A stretch of 51,962 nt of DNA from UMGS1279 sp045630265 (GCA_045630265.1 JAZQSV010000056.1:1-51962), one strand, 5' to 3'; counted from the stretch's first letter, positions 41,496-49,080 are shown. Program-made: numbers and translations. The notes: generated from the sequence alone by a model not told the origin.

Positions 41496-42164
41496 CTACC
41501 ATGTAACGCGATGATACCTTGAAATATCTAATATGTCATGTGGCTGGGGTTTCCAAAATTCATCCCACCCGAATTCCGTACCTCTGCCTTGCCTCATAAC
41601 GGACTGTGTTCCGTCATTCGTTTCGTTAAGACCCATAACATGTCCTAATTCGTGCACCCATGTTTTTGCTATATCTGCTTCATTAAATCCTGCTGCTTGT
41701 TGCCGACTTATATTCGCGTAAATATTAGCCCTATTAATTTTCCTACATGCCTGAGTAGTGGTAGAGCCCGTTATTCCATATGGATACACTGTAATATTTG
41801 CCGACGATGACGATGAGGATGTAACCGCAAAACTGGTTTGATTTAATGTCGAAGGATAAGAATCATACACCATTAAATTTGAAGCAACGGTAACGATTTC
41901 CGTATGGCAAAAACCATTATCATTGTATTCCCAATCATTAATAGCATCTTGCAATTTCCTATTATACACTTCATTATTAACGTTATTCATATTTATTTTA
42001 ATACGCACAATATGCTTATTCATTCCGGAATGAAAATAAATATCATTCCAATATCTAGGTGGGTTGAATTCATGTGCATTAGCTATTAAAGGAACAGCAA
42101 GAATTATGGCTATCGTTATTGATAATATGACTTTAGAAAGAATTTTTAAAAATTTATGCTTCAT
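41496..42164 (-). CDS. Secreted matrixin-like metalloprotease with Glu as third ligand
   Basis: It is a predicted secreted zinc protease. The 222-residue precursor has a Sec signal peptide cleaved after ANA (about residue 30). The mature catalytic domain has WVHELGHVMGLNET, giving His171, Glu172, His175, and Glu181 where metzincins carry His or Asp. A Met-turn SVM (Met190) follows 15 residues after the second His. A Ser-rich strand lies at 115-122. There is no propeptide or C-terminal anchor, and its downstream neighbour is a lipoprotein. GGAGG precedes ATG 42164, and an attenuator-like hairpin lies in the leader. The substrate is unknown. Confidence 0.85.
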   Translation of the reverse strand: MKHKFLKILSKVILSITIAIILAVPLIANAHEFNPPRYWNDIYFHSGMNKHIVRIKINMNNVNNEVYNRKLQDAINDWEYNDNGFCHTEIVTVASNLMVYDSYPSTLNQTSFAVTSSSSSSANITVYPYGITGSTTTQACRKINRANIYANISRQQAAGFNEADIAKTWVHELGHVMGLNETNDGTQSVMRQGRGTEFGWDEFWKPQPHDILDISRYHRVTW

Positions 42165-42189
42165 TATATAAACCTCCTATTATTGAATA

Positions 42190-42231
42190 ATAAAAAAGCG
42201 CATAGGTCACTCAATAATGGCCTATGCGCTT
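42190..42231 (-). terminator. Terminator-like hairpin in the metalloprotease leader
   Basis: An 11-bp perfect stem AAGCGCATAGG/CCTATGCGCTT (42196-42206 with 42221-42231) is followed on the minus strand by six or more U residues. It lies 30 nt before the metalloprotease start, and thus between its promoter and coding region, the arrangement of an attenuator. Confidence 0.8.
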
Positions 42232-42329
42232 ATATCACTCAATTTTAAATGAATCCTCACTTCTAATCGATCACAAAAAAGGCCATAACACTTTGATAGA
42301 CCACAATGCTTGCTCATGTAATAAATCAT
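42222..42329 (-). CDS. Small leader ORF upstream of the metalloprotease (candidate)
   Basis: A 35-codon frame runs from ATG 42329 (AAGGA 10 nt upstream) to a TAG that lies inside the 5' arm of the terminator-like hairpin. The peptide has the Cys-containing centre KHCGLSKCYGLFCDR. An in-frame ATG at 42338 is too close to the ribosome-binding site. It could be a leader peptide whose translation sets the hairpin, or a chance frame. No homologue is known to me. Confidence 0.35.
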   Translation of the reverse strand: MIYYMSKHCGLSKCYGLFCDRLEVRIHLKLSDISA

Positions 42330-42352
42330 GCCAATCATATCCTTTTTTCTTT

Positions 42353-42381
42353 ATTATATCACAATTAGTAAAATATGTCAA
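42353..42381 (-). promoter_or_regulatory. Consensus promoter of the metalloprotease operon
   Basis: On the minus strand perfect TTGACA (42376-42381), 17-nt spacer, perfect TATAAT (42353-42358). Start near 42346, giving a leader of about 180 nt. Confidence 0.9.
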
Positions 42382-42462
42382 TTAGGAATAAAGCATTTTC
42401 AAAAACTCATGTTTTCCCTAAATATTTATTGCAGAATTCATAAGCAACCCGGTTAAAAATAC

Positions 42463-42491
42463 TTGACTTTTACAAATAGTACTGATATAAT
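42463..42491 (+). promoter_or_regulatory. Promoter of rpsF-ssb-rpsR
   Basis: TTGACT (42463-42468), 17-nt spacer, TATAAT (42486-42491) on the plus strand. Confidence 0.88.
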
Positions 42492-42520
42492 TATATGGCT
42501 ATTGAGATAAATAGCTCCTT

Positions 42521-42541
42521 GCTCTTAAGAAATTTAAGAGC
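42521..42541 (+). other. Hairpin in the rpsF leader
   Basis: GCTCTTAA (42521-42528) pairs perfectly with TTAAGAGC (42534-42541). The rpsF leader is the place of S6-S18 autoregulation in many bacteria, but I do not see the conserved CCG motif, so function is open. Confidence 0.45.
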
Positions 42542-42569
42542 CATAAGTCCAAAAGGAGGTGCAACAAGT

Positions 42570-42851
42570 ATGTCAAACAAATATGAAGCAATGCTTATCT
42601 ATTCCGTAGCAAACGGCGATGAAGCAGTAGCCGCTTTGGCAGAAAAATTCAAAGCTTTGGTAGAGGCAAATGGTACTCTTGAAAGCGTTGACGAGTGGGG
42701 CAAGCGTCGCCTTGCATACCTTATCAACGACGAAGCAGAGGGACACTACGTTATTTATAACTTTGAGTCCGCTCCTGAGTTCCCTGCTGAGCTTGAGCGT
42801 GTTGCGAAAATCACCGAAGGTGTGCTTCGCGTAATGACCATTAAAAAGTAA
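42570..42851 (+). CDS. rpsF: 30S ribosomal protein S6
   Basis: S6 pairs with S18 on the 30S platform. The 93-residue protein starts MSNKYEAMLIYSV and has the conserved GTLESVDEWGKRRLAY and EGHYVIYNFES segments. I chose ATG 42570 with AGGAGG 10 nt upstream; an earlier in-frame ATG at 42495 lies at the predicted transcription start. It leads the conserved rpsF-ssb-rpsR operon. Confidence 0.97.
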   Translation: MSNKYEAMLIYSVANGDEAVAALAEKFKALVEANGTLESVDEWGKRRLAYLINDEAEGHYVIYNFESAPEFPAELERVAKITEGVLRVMTIKK

Positions 42852-42865
42852 GGAGGAACTGGTAA

Positions 42866-43297
42866 ATGTTAAACGTTGTAGTTCTGACCGGTCGCTTGAC
42901 CGTTGACCCCGAGCTTAAAACAACCGCAAATGGTGTAAGTGTTTGCAGCTTTCCTATTGCTGTAGACCGCCGCTTTTCCCGTTCCGCCGAAGAGCGTCAA
43001 ACCGATTTCATTAATATCGTAACCTGGCGTTCCTCTGCAGAATTTGTTTCCAAGTACTTTAAAAAAGGTCAAATGATTGCTATTGAAGGCTCTATTCAAA
43101 CTCGTCGCTATCAGGATAAGGACGGTAATAACCGCACTGCGTTTGAAGTTGTTGCAAATAACGTTCAGTTTGCTGATTTTGCACGTAAAGACGGCGATTC
43201 GGCTTCCGCTGTTGCAGCAACCCCCGTTAGTTTTTCTAATGCAGATGCAGGTGATTTTACCTCCATTGATGATATTGACGACGACCTTCCATTTTAG
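42866..43297 (+). CDS. ssb: Single-stranded DNA-binding protein
   Basis: SSB coats single-stranded DNA and recruits repair and replication partners. The 143-residue protein has an N-terminal OB fold (MLNVVVLTGRLTVDPELK, FINIVTWRSSAEFVSKYFKKGQ). A short disordered linker leads to the acidic partner-binding tip DDDLPF at the C-terminus. It lies 14 nt after rpsF with AAGGAGG before the start. Confidence 0.97.
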   Translation: MLNVVVLTGRLTVDPELKTTANGVSVCSFPIAVDRRFSRSAEERQTDFINIVTWRSSAEFVSKYFKKGQMIAIEGSIQTRRYQDKDGNNRTAFEVVANNVQFADFARKDGDSASAVAATPVSFSNADAGDFTSIDDIDDDLPF

Positions 43298-43352
43298 GCC
43301 TTTGCCCTAAAATCAGGGCAACCACTAAACTATAGAAAGGATGTCATTTGTT

Positions 43353-43592
43353 ATGGATAAAAACGAAAGACCTGCACGCAGAAAGCCCCGTAAAAAGGTT
43401 TGTCATTTCTGCGTTGACCGTGTTGAGGTTATTGATTATAAGGATGTTGCTAGACTTCGCAAGTTTGTTTCCGAAAGGGCTAAGATTCTTCCCCGCCGTG
43501 TAACAGGCACCTGCGCTAAGCATCAAAGAGAGCTTACCACAGCTATTAAAAGAAGCCGTCAGGTAGCTTTACTTCCTTACGTAAGCGACTAA
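43353..43592 (+). CDS. rpsR: 30S ribosomal protein S18
   Basis: S18 is the S6 partner on the 30S platform. The product has 79 residues from MDKNERPARRKPRKK, with a Cys pair CHFC near residue 19. LRKFVSERAKILPRRVTGTC and the C-terminal RQVALLPYVSD are family hallmarks. ATG 43353 fits the AAAGGATG site better than an ATG four codons earlier that overlaps it. Terminator follows. Confidence 0.96.
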   Translation: MDKNERPARRKPRKKVCHFCVDRVEVIDYKDVARLRKFVSERAKILPRRVTGTCAKHQRELTTAIKRSRQVALLPYVSD

Positions 43593-43600
43593 TAACACTA

Positions 43601-43634
43601 AACCCAAGTAAGAAATTCTTACTTGGGTTTTTTA
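43601..43634 (+). terminator. Intrinsic terminator of rpsF-ssb-rpsR
   Basis: AACCCAAGTAAGAA pairs with TTCTTACTTGGGTT (43601-43614 with 43617-43630) and is followed by UUUUUU. It lies 9 nt past the rpsR stop. Confidence 0.92.
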
Positions 43635-43663
43635 TTGCTTTTTGAAGAAAAATTTGTTAAAAT
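43635..43663 (+). promoter_or_regulatory. Promoter of the EamA gene, abutting the rpsR terminator
   Basis: TTGCTT (43635-43640), 17-nt spacer, TAAAAT (43658-43663). Transcription would begin near 43670, leaving only about 10 nt before the EamA start. Confidence 0.6.
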
Positions 43664-43679
43664 ATCCTTGGTGAAAAAA

Positions 43680-44543
43680 ATGAAGAATATAGAAACCTCT
43701 TCAAAACTAAAGATTGTTGCCGCAATGCTAATTTTTGGCAGTGTCGGTATTTTTAAGGGGCTTACTCCCCTGCCTTCTGTTCTTGTCGCAATTTTCAGAG
43801 GGCTTATTGGAGCGCTCTTTTTACTTATAATTAGGGCTAAAAAAATTAATTTTGCCAACATAAAGAAAAATTTGCCGCTACTAATTTGCTCGGGGGCAAC
43901 CCTCGGCATAAATTGGTTCTTACTTTTTGAGGCATTTAATCACACAAGTATTTCCGCCGCCACACTTTACTACTATATGGCCCCACTGATAATTATTATT
44001 GCCTCACCTTTTCTGCTAAAAGAAAGGTTTAAAAAGACTGATATACTACTGGTTTTAATATCTCTTTTGGGCATTGCTTTGGTTTCAGGATTTTTTGAAA
44101 AACAGGGCCAGAATTTAAACCTAAAAGGTCTCTTTTTTGGCATCGGTGCAGCCATTTTCTACGCCGCTACCGTGCTGATAAATAAAAAGATAACCGGCAT
44201 ATCTGCAACCGATAAAACCATTACTCAGCTTTTAGTTTCTTCGGCCGTTCTGCTACCGTTTTTTCTTTTACAAAACGGGTTTTCGCTACCCCATTTTAAA
44301 CCCTTGGATATATGGGTTTTAGTAATAATGGGTGTTGTCCACACAGGCCTTGCCTATGCGCTTTACTTTGGCGGGATAGGGGTAGTAAAAGCTAAAACAG
44401 CCGCCATTTTAAGCTATATTGACCCTGTTTTCGCAATAATCCTTTCCTCTGCCTTATCCCTTACGCCACCTAGTATCTACGTTATTATCGGCGCGGTTTT
44501 AATACTCGGTTCCTCACTCATAAGCGAAATTGCGAAAAAATAA
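43680..44543 (+). CDS. EamA/DMT-family transporter
   Basis: It is an inner-membrane drug/metabolite exporter-like protein of unknown substrate. The 287-residue protein has ten predicted helices in two EamA repeats. The first repeat has LIFGSVGIFKGLTPLPS and ISAATLYYYMAPLIIII. The second has FGIGAAIFYAATVLINKK and AKTAAILSYIDPVFAIILS. ATG 43680 is preceded only by a weak GGTG; GTG 43671 in the same frame is an alternative. A terminator shared with glnA follows. Confidence 0.88.
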   Translation: MKNIETSSKLKIVAAMLIFGSVGIFKGLTPLPSVLVAIFRGLIGALFLLIIRAKKINFANIKKNLPLLICSGATLGINWFLLFEAFNHTSISAATLYYYMAPLIIIIASPFLLKERFKKTDILLVLISLLGIALVSGFFEKQGQNLNLKGLFFGIGAAIFYAATVLINKKITGISATDKTITQLLVSSAVLLPFFLLQNGFSLPHFKPLDIWVLVIMGVVHTGLAYALYFGGIGVVKAKTAAILSYIDPVFAIILSSALSLTPPSIYVIIGAVLILGSSLISEIAKK

Positions 44544-44574
44544 ATTGCTAATAAAAAATAACAACAAAATATAA

Positions 44575-44606
44575 AATACGGTGTAGCTTAGTAGCTACAC
44601 CGTATT
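44575..44606. terminator. Bidirectional terminator between the EamA gene and glnA
   Basis: A 14-bp perfect stem (44575-44588 with 44593-44606, core CGGTGTAGCT/AGCTACACCG) is flanked by A and U tracts, so it works on both strands for the two convergent genes. Confidence 0.9.
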
Positions 44607-44613
44607 TTTATCA

Positions 44614-46713
44614 TTACAGCTTATAAAGCATATCGCCGTAGGTGGGAAGCGGCCAGTATTTTTTCGCCGTAATAAGTTCTAGCTTATCTGCCGACTTTCT
44701 TACCCTTGTCATTAGGGGTATAACCCTATCTTTATAAAAGTCGGCCTTCTTTTGGCTGTTTTCAATACCCTCAAGTTCTGCATTTAACTCTTCAAGCATT
44801 TCGGTGCTCTCGTAAAGCTCACTCACATAATCTGAAAGTTCCATAATCAATTTTTCTTGATAGCTGACCTTTGCCTCAGGAGTAGCCCTTTTTACAAGAT
44901 TTACAACCTGACTTAGTGAGCCAATATACTCAGTAACAGAAGGCAAAATATATTTCCTTACGGTATTGGCCATGGTAGCCGCCTCAATGTTCATTACTTT
45001 GCAGTAATTTTCAATTAAAATTTCATACCTTGAACGAATTTCGGTCTCGGTAAAAACCTTATGGTCGGTAAAAAGCTTAATATTCTTTTCATCCAACATA
45101 TGGGGCATACAATCGGGAGTGGTGGGGTAATTTAGCAGTCCCCTTTCCTCCGCCTCCTTAAGCCAGGCCTCATCATATCCGTTACCGTTAAAGATAATCT
45201 TTTTATGTTTCTTTATAGTGTCGCGGATAAGGTTGTTAAGAGCAGTTGTAAAATCTTCCGCCTTGGCGGGTTCCAAAATGTCGGCAAACTGTTTAAGTGC
45301 TTCAGCAACTGCAGTGTTGAGCACTGTGTTTGCATCAGAAATAGACTGGCTGGAGCCAAGCATTCTAAACTCAAACTTATTACCCGTAAACGCAAAGGGA
45401 GAGGTACGGTTTCTGTCGGTTGTATCCTTGGGGAAACGTGGCAAAACGTGCACACCAATTTTCATATCCTTGGTTTCTATACCCTCGTACTCGGTTTTAT
45501 TTTCAATGGCCTCTAAAATACCTGTAAGCTCATCTCCAAGGAACATGGAAACAACTGCTGGAGGTGCCTCGTTAGCGCCTAAGCGGTGGTCGTTACCTGC
45601 GCTTGCGGCAGAAATTCTAACAAGGTCCTGATATTCGTCAACCGCCTTAATCACTGCGCAAAGGAAGGTTAAAAACTGTGCGTTTTCTTGCGGAAGCTCG
45701 CCCGGCTCTAAAAGGTTTATACCGGTGTCTGTAGAAATAGACCAGTTATTATGCTTGCCGCTACCGTTTACTCCCTCAAAGGGTTTTTCGTGCATAAGGC
45801 AAACCATACCATGACGGTCGGCAACCTTCTTCATGATTTCCATTGTAAGCTGATTATGGTCGGCGGCAATATTTGCTGTTGTGAATATGGGCGCAAGCTC
45901 ATGCTGCGCGGGAGCTGCTTCGTTATGCTCTGTCTTGGCCAAAATACCAAGCTTCCAAAGCTCCTCGTCCAAATCCTGCATAAACTCCTTAACCCTAGGC
46001 TTAATAATGCCAAAATAGTGGTCATCCAGCTCCTGACCCTTAGGAGGCATGGCACCAAAAAGGGTTCTTCCGCAGTATATTAGGTCATGCCTTTGGCTAA
46101 AGTATTTTTTATCTACAAGGAAATACTCCTGCTCGGGTCCTACCGTTACAACAACGTTTTTCACGTCCTTGTTGCCAAAAAGTTTAACGACCCTCATTGC
46201 CTCACGGTTAATGGCCTCCATGGAGCGGAGAAGGGGCGTTTTTTTATCCAAAGACTCACCGCCGTAGGAACAAAAAGCGGTAGGTATGCAAAGAGTATTA
46301 TCCTTAATAAATGCATACGAGGTAGGGTCCCAAGCGGTATATCCCCTTGCCTCAAAAGTGGCGCGGAGCCCTCCCGAAGGAAAGGAGGAAGCGTCCGGTT
46401 CACCCTTTATAAGTTCCTTACCAGAAAACTCCATAATAATTCCGCCATCATCGGTGGGCGCAATAAAGCCATCGTGCTTTTCGGCGGTAACGCCGCTAAG
46501 CGGTTGGAACCAGTGTGTATAGTGGGTTGCACCCTTGGAAATGGCCCAATCCTTCATTGCACTTGCAACGCTATTTGCTATTGCAGGGTCCAAGGATTTG
46601 CCGTTTTGAATTGTTCTTTTAAGTGCCCTGTAAGTATCCTTAGGCAGCTTTTCACGCATGGTTGCATCATTAAAAACCATACTGCCGAAAATTTCATTAA
46701 CGCTATTATTCAC
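44614..46713 (-). CDS. glnA: Glutamine synthetase type III
   Basis: GSIII makes glutamine from glutamate, ammonia and ATP. The 699-residue size is typical for type III, against about 445 for type I. Conserved segments include the N-terminal THWFQPLSGVTAEKHDGF, VTVGPEQEYFLVD, KTEHNEAAPAQHELAPIF and the catalytic NGSGKHNNWS, then RFPKDTTDRNRTSPFAF. The start is GTG 46713 with GGAGG 7 nt before it; an upstream frame extension covers that site. It has its own promoter and a strong terminator. No PII or regulator gene adjoins. Confidence 0.96.
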   Translation of the reverse strand: MNNSVNEIFGSMVFNDATMREKLPKDTYRALKRTIQNGKSLDPAIANSVASAMKDWAISKGATHYTHWFQPLSGVTAEKHDGFIAPTDDGGIIMEFSGKELIKGEPDASSFPSGGLRATFEARGYTAWDPTSYAFIKDNTLCIPTAFCSYGGESLDKKTPLLRSMEAINREAMRVVKLFGNKDVKNVVVTVGPEQEYFLVDKKYFSQRHDLIYCGRTLFGAMPPKGQELDDHYFGIIKPRVKEFMQDLDEELWKLGILAKTEHNEAAPAQHELAPIFTTANIAADHNQLTMEIMKKVADRHGMVCLMHEKPFEGVNGSGKHNNWSISTDTGINLLEPGELPQENAQFLTFLCAVIKAVDEYQDLVRISAASAGNDHRLGANEAPPAVVSMFLGDELTGILEAIENKTEYEGIETKDMKIGVHVLPRFPKDTTDRNRTSPFAFTGNKFEFRMLGSSQSISDANTVLNTAVAEALKQFADILEPAKAEDFTTALNNLIRDTIKKHKKIIFNGNGYDEAWLKEAEERGLLNYPTTPDCMPHMLDEKNIKLFTDHKVFTETEIRSRYEILIENYCKVMNIEAATMANTVRKYILPSVTEYIGSLSQVVNLVKRATPEAKVSYQEKLIMELSDYVSELYESTEMLEELNAELEGIENSQKKADFYKDRVIPLMTRVRKSADKLELITAKKYWPLPTYGDMLYKL

Positions 46714-46785
46714 AAATATACCTCCAAAATGGGATACTAAACCCAAATAACTTATATAATTATAAAATATTTTAACCGCGTTTAA

Positions 46786-46814
46786 AGTATACCTTGTTTT
46801 ATTTTGTTTGTCAA
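46786..46814 (-). promoter_or_regulatory. Promoter of glnA type III
   Basis: On the minus strand TTGACA (46809-46814), 17-nt spacer, TATACT (46786-46791). No clear regulator site is visible nearby. Confidence 0.85.
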
Positions 46815-46990
46815 CGAAACTAAAACTTTTTAAACTATTTTGGTGGATTTTCGTCTTTTTTGTTAATTTTATTAAGTTAAAATGTGTTATTTTTATAAAA
46901 ATTAGTCTACCTGAATTTATATTTTAAATAAAAATAAGCATTTTTGATAAAATCCACTTATGCGACCACACTACTATGGGTGGTGTTTTT

Positions 46991-47392
46991 ATGGTTAAAT
47001 CTAATATAAAAATTATTATAATTTACCTGGTTTTGTTTTTCATAGGTGCTTTGGGCTATGTTGCCATAGAACTTGCTTTTAGAGGACGCTCACACTGGTC
47101 AATGGCGGTAGCAGGCGGCATTTGTTTTTGTATTTTTGCTCTTATAGGCGAACACCTAAGTTCTTTAAACAAGATTTATATCCCTATTATCGGTTCACTT
47201 ATTATAACAGCTGTTGAACTTGTTTTCGGAGTGGTCTTTAATATAATACTAAAGAAAAATGTTTGGGATTATTCTTCAATGCCCTTTAATTTTTTGGGTC
47301 AAATTTGCCTCACCTTCTCCCTTATTTGGGGGCTTTTAAGTATTGTTTTCATACCCCTTGCCAGTGCATTGCGTTCTTCATTTTTGCGGTAA
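46991..47392 (+). CDS. CmpB-type putative ABC-transporter permease-like membrane protein
   Basis: It is a small membrane protein of unknown function. The 133 residues form about four helices and contain GYVAIELAFRGRSHWSM, the AVELVFGVVFNIIL helix, VWDYSSMPFNFLGQICL and FSLIWGLLSI. This set is the hallmark of the Firmicute family annotated as putative ABC transporter permease (CmpB). No ATPase lies beside it. ATG 46991 has TGGGTGG upstream; the ATG five codons earlier is too close. The promoter is unclear in the AT-rich 46815-46975 stretch. Confidence 0.8.
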   Translation: MVKSNIKIIIIYLVLFFIGALGYVAIELAFRGRSHWSMAVAGGICFCIFALIGEHLSSLNKIYIPIIGSLIITAVELVFGVVFNIILKKNVWDYSSMPFNFLGQICLTFSLIWGLLSIVFIPLASALRSSFLR

Positions 47393-47469
47393 AATTGTAA
47401 TATTTTTCTCTAAGGCAGCATATTTTTTACTGTATGTCCCACTTAAACCAACTACCTTGGAGGGAAGCT

Positions 47470-48099
47470 ATGAAAAAAAACTTTAGGTCGTTTAAAGACA
47501 GTAAAAATTTAATTTCAGTAATAAACGAAAATAATATACTTGTTTTTATGGTCTTTGCCTTCTTGCTGGGAGAATTGATTGGCGTTTTAATATTCAAGCA
47601 AAAGAATCAAGAAGGTACCTTTTACAGCACTGAATTTAAAAGCTTTCTCTCTGGCTACGAAGGGGGCTTTGGCGCTATTTTCTTTTCCTCTCTACTTAGT
47701 GTTTTGCTTTCTGCAGCCGTGCTGTTCTTGTCGGGTACAAGTATGGCTGGCAGTATTTTAACCCCCATTATACTGCTGCTTCGTGGAGTAAATATTGCCC
47801 TGGTTAGCAGCTATCTTTATGCGCATTATGGACTAAACGGAATAATATTCAATATACTAATTATTATCCCGCCTGCCGTTTTAGAGGGGCTGGCACTTAC
47901 CCTATCCGCGCGGGAGGCATTTGGATTTTCTCTTTCCATTGCCCGTTTGGCTCTTCCAAACAAAGGTGCTGTAACACTGGATAATGACTTTAAAATTTAT
48001 TGTATGCGCCAACTTTTTATACTTATTTTTTATTTACTTAGCGTTATAATAAAGGTTATCATGGTGCTTTCCTTTTATTCATTTTTTAAATTAGGGTAG
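47470..48099 (+). CDS. spoIIM: Stage II sporulation protein M-like membrane protein
   Basis: SpoIIM with SpoIID and SpoIIP drives septal peptidoglycan remodelling in engulfment. The 209-residue protein has a cytoplasmic N-terminus and about five membrane helices. FAFLLGELIGVLIF, LLSVLLSAAVLFLSGTSMAGS and PPAVLEGLALTLSAREAF fit the SpoIIM family pattern. ATG 47470 follows GGAGGG. It lies 77 nt after the CmpB-like gene and may be cotranscribed. SpoIID/P and recombinase genes are not adjacent, so the symbol reflects family only. Confidence 0.85.
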   Translation: MKKNFRSFKDSKNLISVINENNILVFMVFAFLLGELIGVLIFKQKNQEGTFYSTEFKSFLSGYEGGFGAIFFSSLLSVLLSAAVLFLSGTSMAGSILTPIILLLRGVNIALVSSYLYAHYGLNGIIFNILIIIPPAVLEGLALTLSAREAFGFSLSIARLALPNKGAVTLDNDFKIYCMRQLFILIFYLLSVIIKVIMVLSFYSFFKLG

Positions 48100-48113
48100 A
48101 ACGACATACCCGA

Positions 48114-48134
48114 ACCGCCTCAAAGCGGTATATT
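48114..48134 (+). terminator. Weak hairpin after spoIIM
   Basis: ACCGC/GCGGT around a 6-nt loop followed by a short AUAUUUU run on the plus strand. It is only five pairs long. Confidence 0.35.
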
Positions 48135-48162
48135 TTGGCGCTTTTTATCCATTTAATTCTTG

Positions 48163-48393
48163 TAAGGCGAAAGCATTACCGCGCCTTAAATGAACAAAAA
48201 TCACACAAAATCTTCTCGCCTTGAGGTCGAAGATTTTTAAAATAGAGGATTTTTGTTCTATAAAGGCAAAAACGCAGTAAATCCTTTCGGATTTACGAGT
48301 ATTTTAACAAAGATAGAGCGAAAATCCACAATTTAAAAACGTGTTCGGATATATCGCTCTACCCTAGGATAGAGTAACAAACCCTAAACACGT
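48163..48393. other. Self-complementary noncoding stretch (structured RNA or repeat element candidate)
   Basis: Six perfect helices occur in 230 nt. They are TAAGGCG/CGCCTTA (48163-48169 with 48182-48188); an 11-bp GAACAAAAATC/GATTTTTGTTC (48192-48202 with 48248-48258) enclosing AAAATCTTC/GAAGATTTT; and GTAAATCC/GGATTTAC (48277-48296). The last two, TAGAGCG/CGCTCTA (48314-48320 with 48355-48361) and ACGTGTT/AACACGT (48339-48345 with 48387-48393), interleave like a pseudoknot. No frame longer than short scraps is present. I do not recognise a known RNA class; strand is undecided. Confidence 0.6.
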
Positions 48394-48398
48394 AAAAC

Positions 48399-48433
48399 AG
48401 CGTCTTAAAGCAAAGCTTTAAGACGCTTAATTT
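48399..48433. terminator. Strong hairpin terminator between the noncoding stretch and the TRIC gene
   Basis: AGCGTCTTAAAGC pairs with GCTTTAAGACGCT (48399-48411 with 48415-48427), then UUAAUUUUU on the plus strand and GUUUUAC on the minus strand. It can end both the plus transcript and the minus-strand TRIC gene. Confidence 0.82.
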
Positions 48434-48450
48434 TTACTGATTAATTCTTT

Positions 48451-49080
48451 TTATGCCTTGGGCAAACTCCAACGGAAATGCGCCGCCAACAAACGAAGTA
48501 ATATTACAACTCCCGCGCCAATTAACATTGCGGTTATTTCTCCCACGACTGACCAAAGCACTGAACAAGCAATAGCACCTATTATAGAAGCAGTTGCATA
48601 AAAGTGCTTTACAAATATGTAGGGTTTTTCATCTGCAATAATGTCCCTTAAAACTCCGCCGCCGCAACCCGTTACAACTCCAACGAAAATTGCAAGGAAA
48701 ATGTTGTGTCCAAGGGATAAGCTATTTGCTGCCTTTATGCCAATTACGGTGAAAATGCCGAGGCCCACCGAATCGGTAATAAGCATAAAAATATTATATG
48801 CCTTTATTGCTTTGTCGGCCACCAGTTTCCTTACAAACGGCAAAAAGGTTATAAGTGAAACTGCCATAGCCACAAGCGCATAAATGGGGTTTTCAAAGGT
48901 GGCGGGTGGTGTTCTACCTAAAATTAAATCCCTAATTACCCCGCCGCCAACTGCGGTAATGATACCTAGTGTAGTAACTCCAAAAATATCCATTTTCTTT
49001 TTTATGCCAAGGGCAGCGCCCGAAATTGCAAAGGATACAGTGCCTATGATTTCAAAAATAAAAAGCAATGTCGATGACAT
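48451..49080 (-). CDS. TRIC/UPF0126-family membrane protein
   Basis: It is a seven-helix membrane protein with two repeats. The repeats show TAVGGGVIRDLILGRTPPATFENPIY-like and TGCGGGVLRDIIADEKPY-like signatures, the glycine-rich RD motifs of this family. The 209-residue size is usual. The family is named for relation to trimeric cation channels; some bacterial members have been linked to glycine transport. The substrate here is open. ATG 49080 follows AAAGGAG, with its own promoter. Confidence 0.88.
   Translation of the reverse strand: MSSTLLFIFEIIGTVSFAISGAALGIKKKMDIFGVTTLGIITAVGGGVIRDLILGRTPPATFENPIYALVAMAVSLITFLPFVRKLVADKAIKAYNIFMLITDSVGLGIFTVIGIKAANSLSLGHNIFLAIFVGVVTGCGGGVLRDIIADEKPYIFVKHFYATASIIGAIACSVLWSVVGEITAMLIGAGVVILLRLLAAHFRWSLPKA

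Noticed and set aside
43293..43313. Hairpin TTTTAGG/CCTAAAA at the end of ssb as a terminator
   Set aside because: No U-run follows and rpsR lies directly downstream in a conserved operon.
46747..46975. Search for a gene, RNA or clear promoter in the AT-rich gap between glnA and the CmpB-like gene
   Set aside because: Apart from the glnA promoter only AT-rich sequence; a TAAAAT near 46950 lacks a fitting -35.
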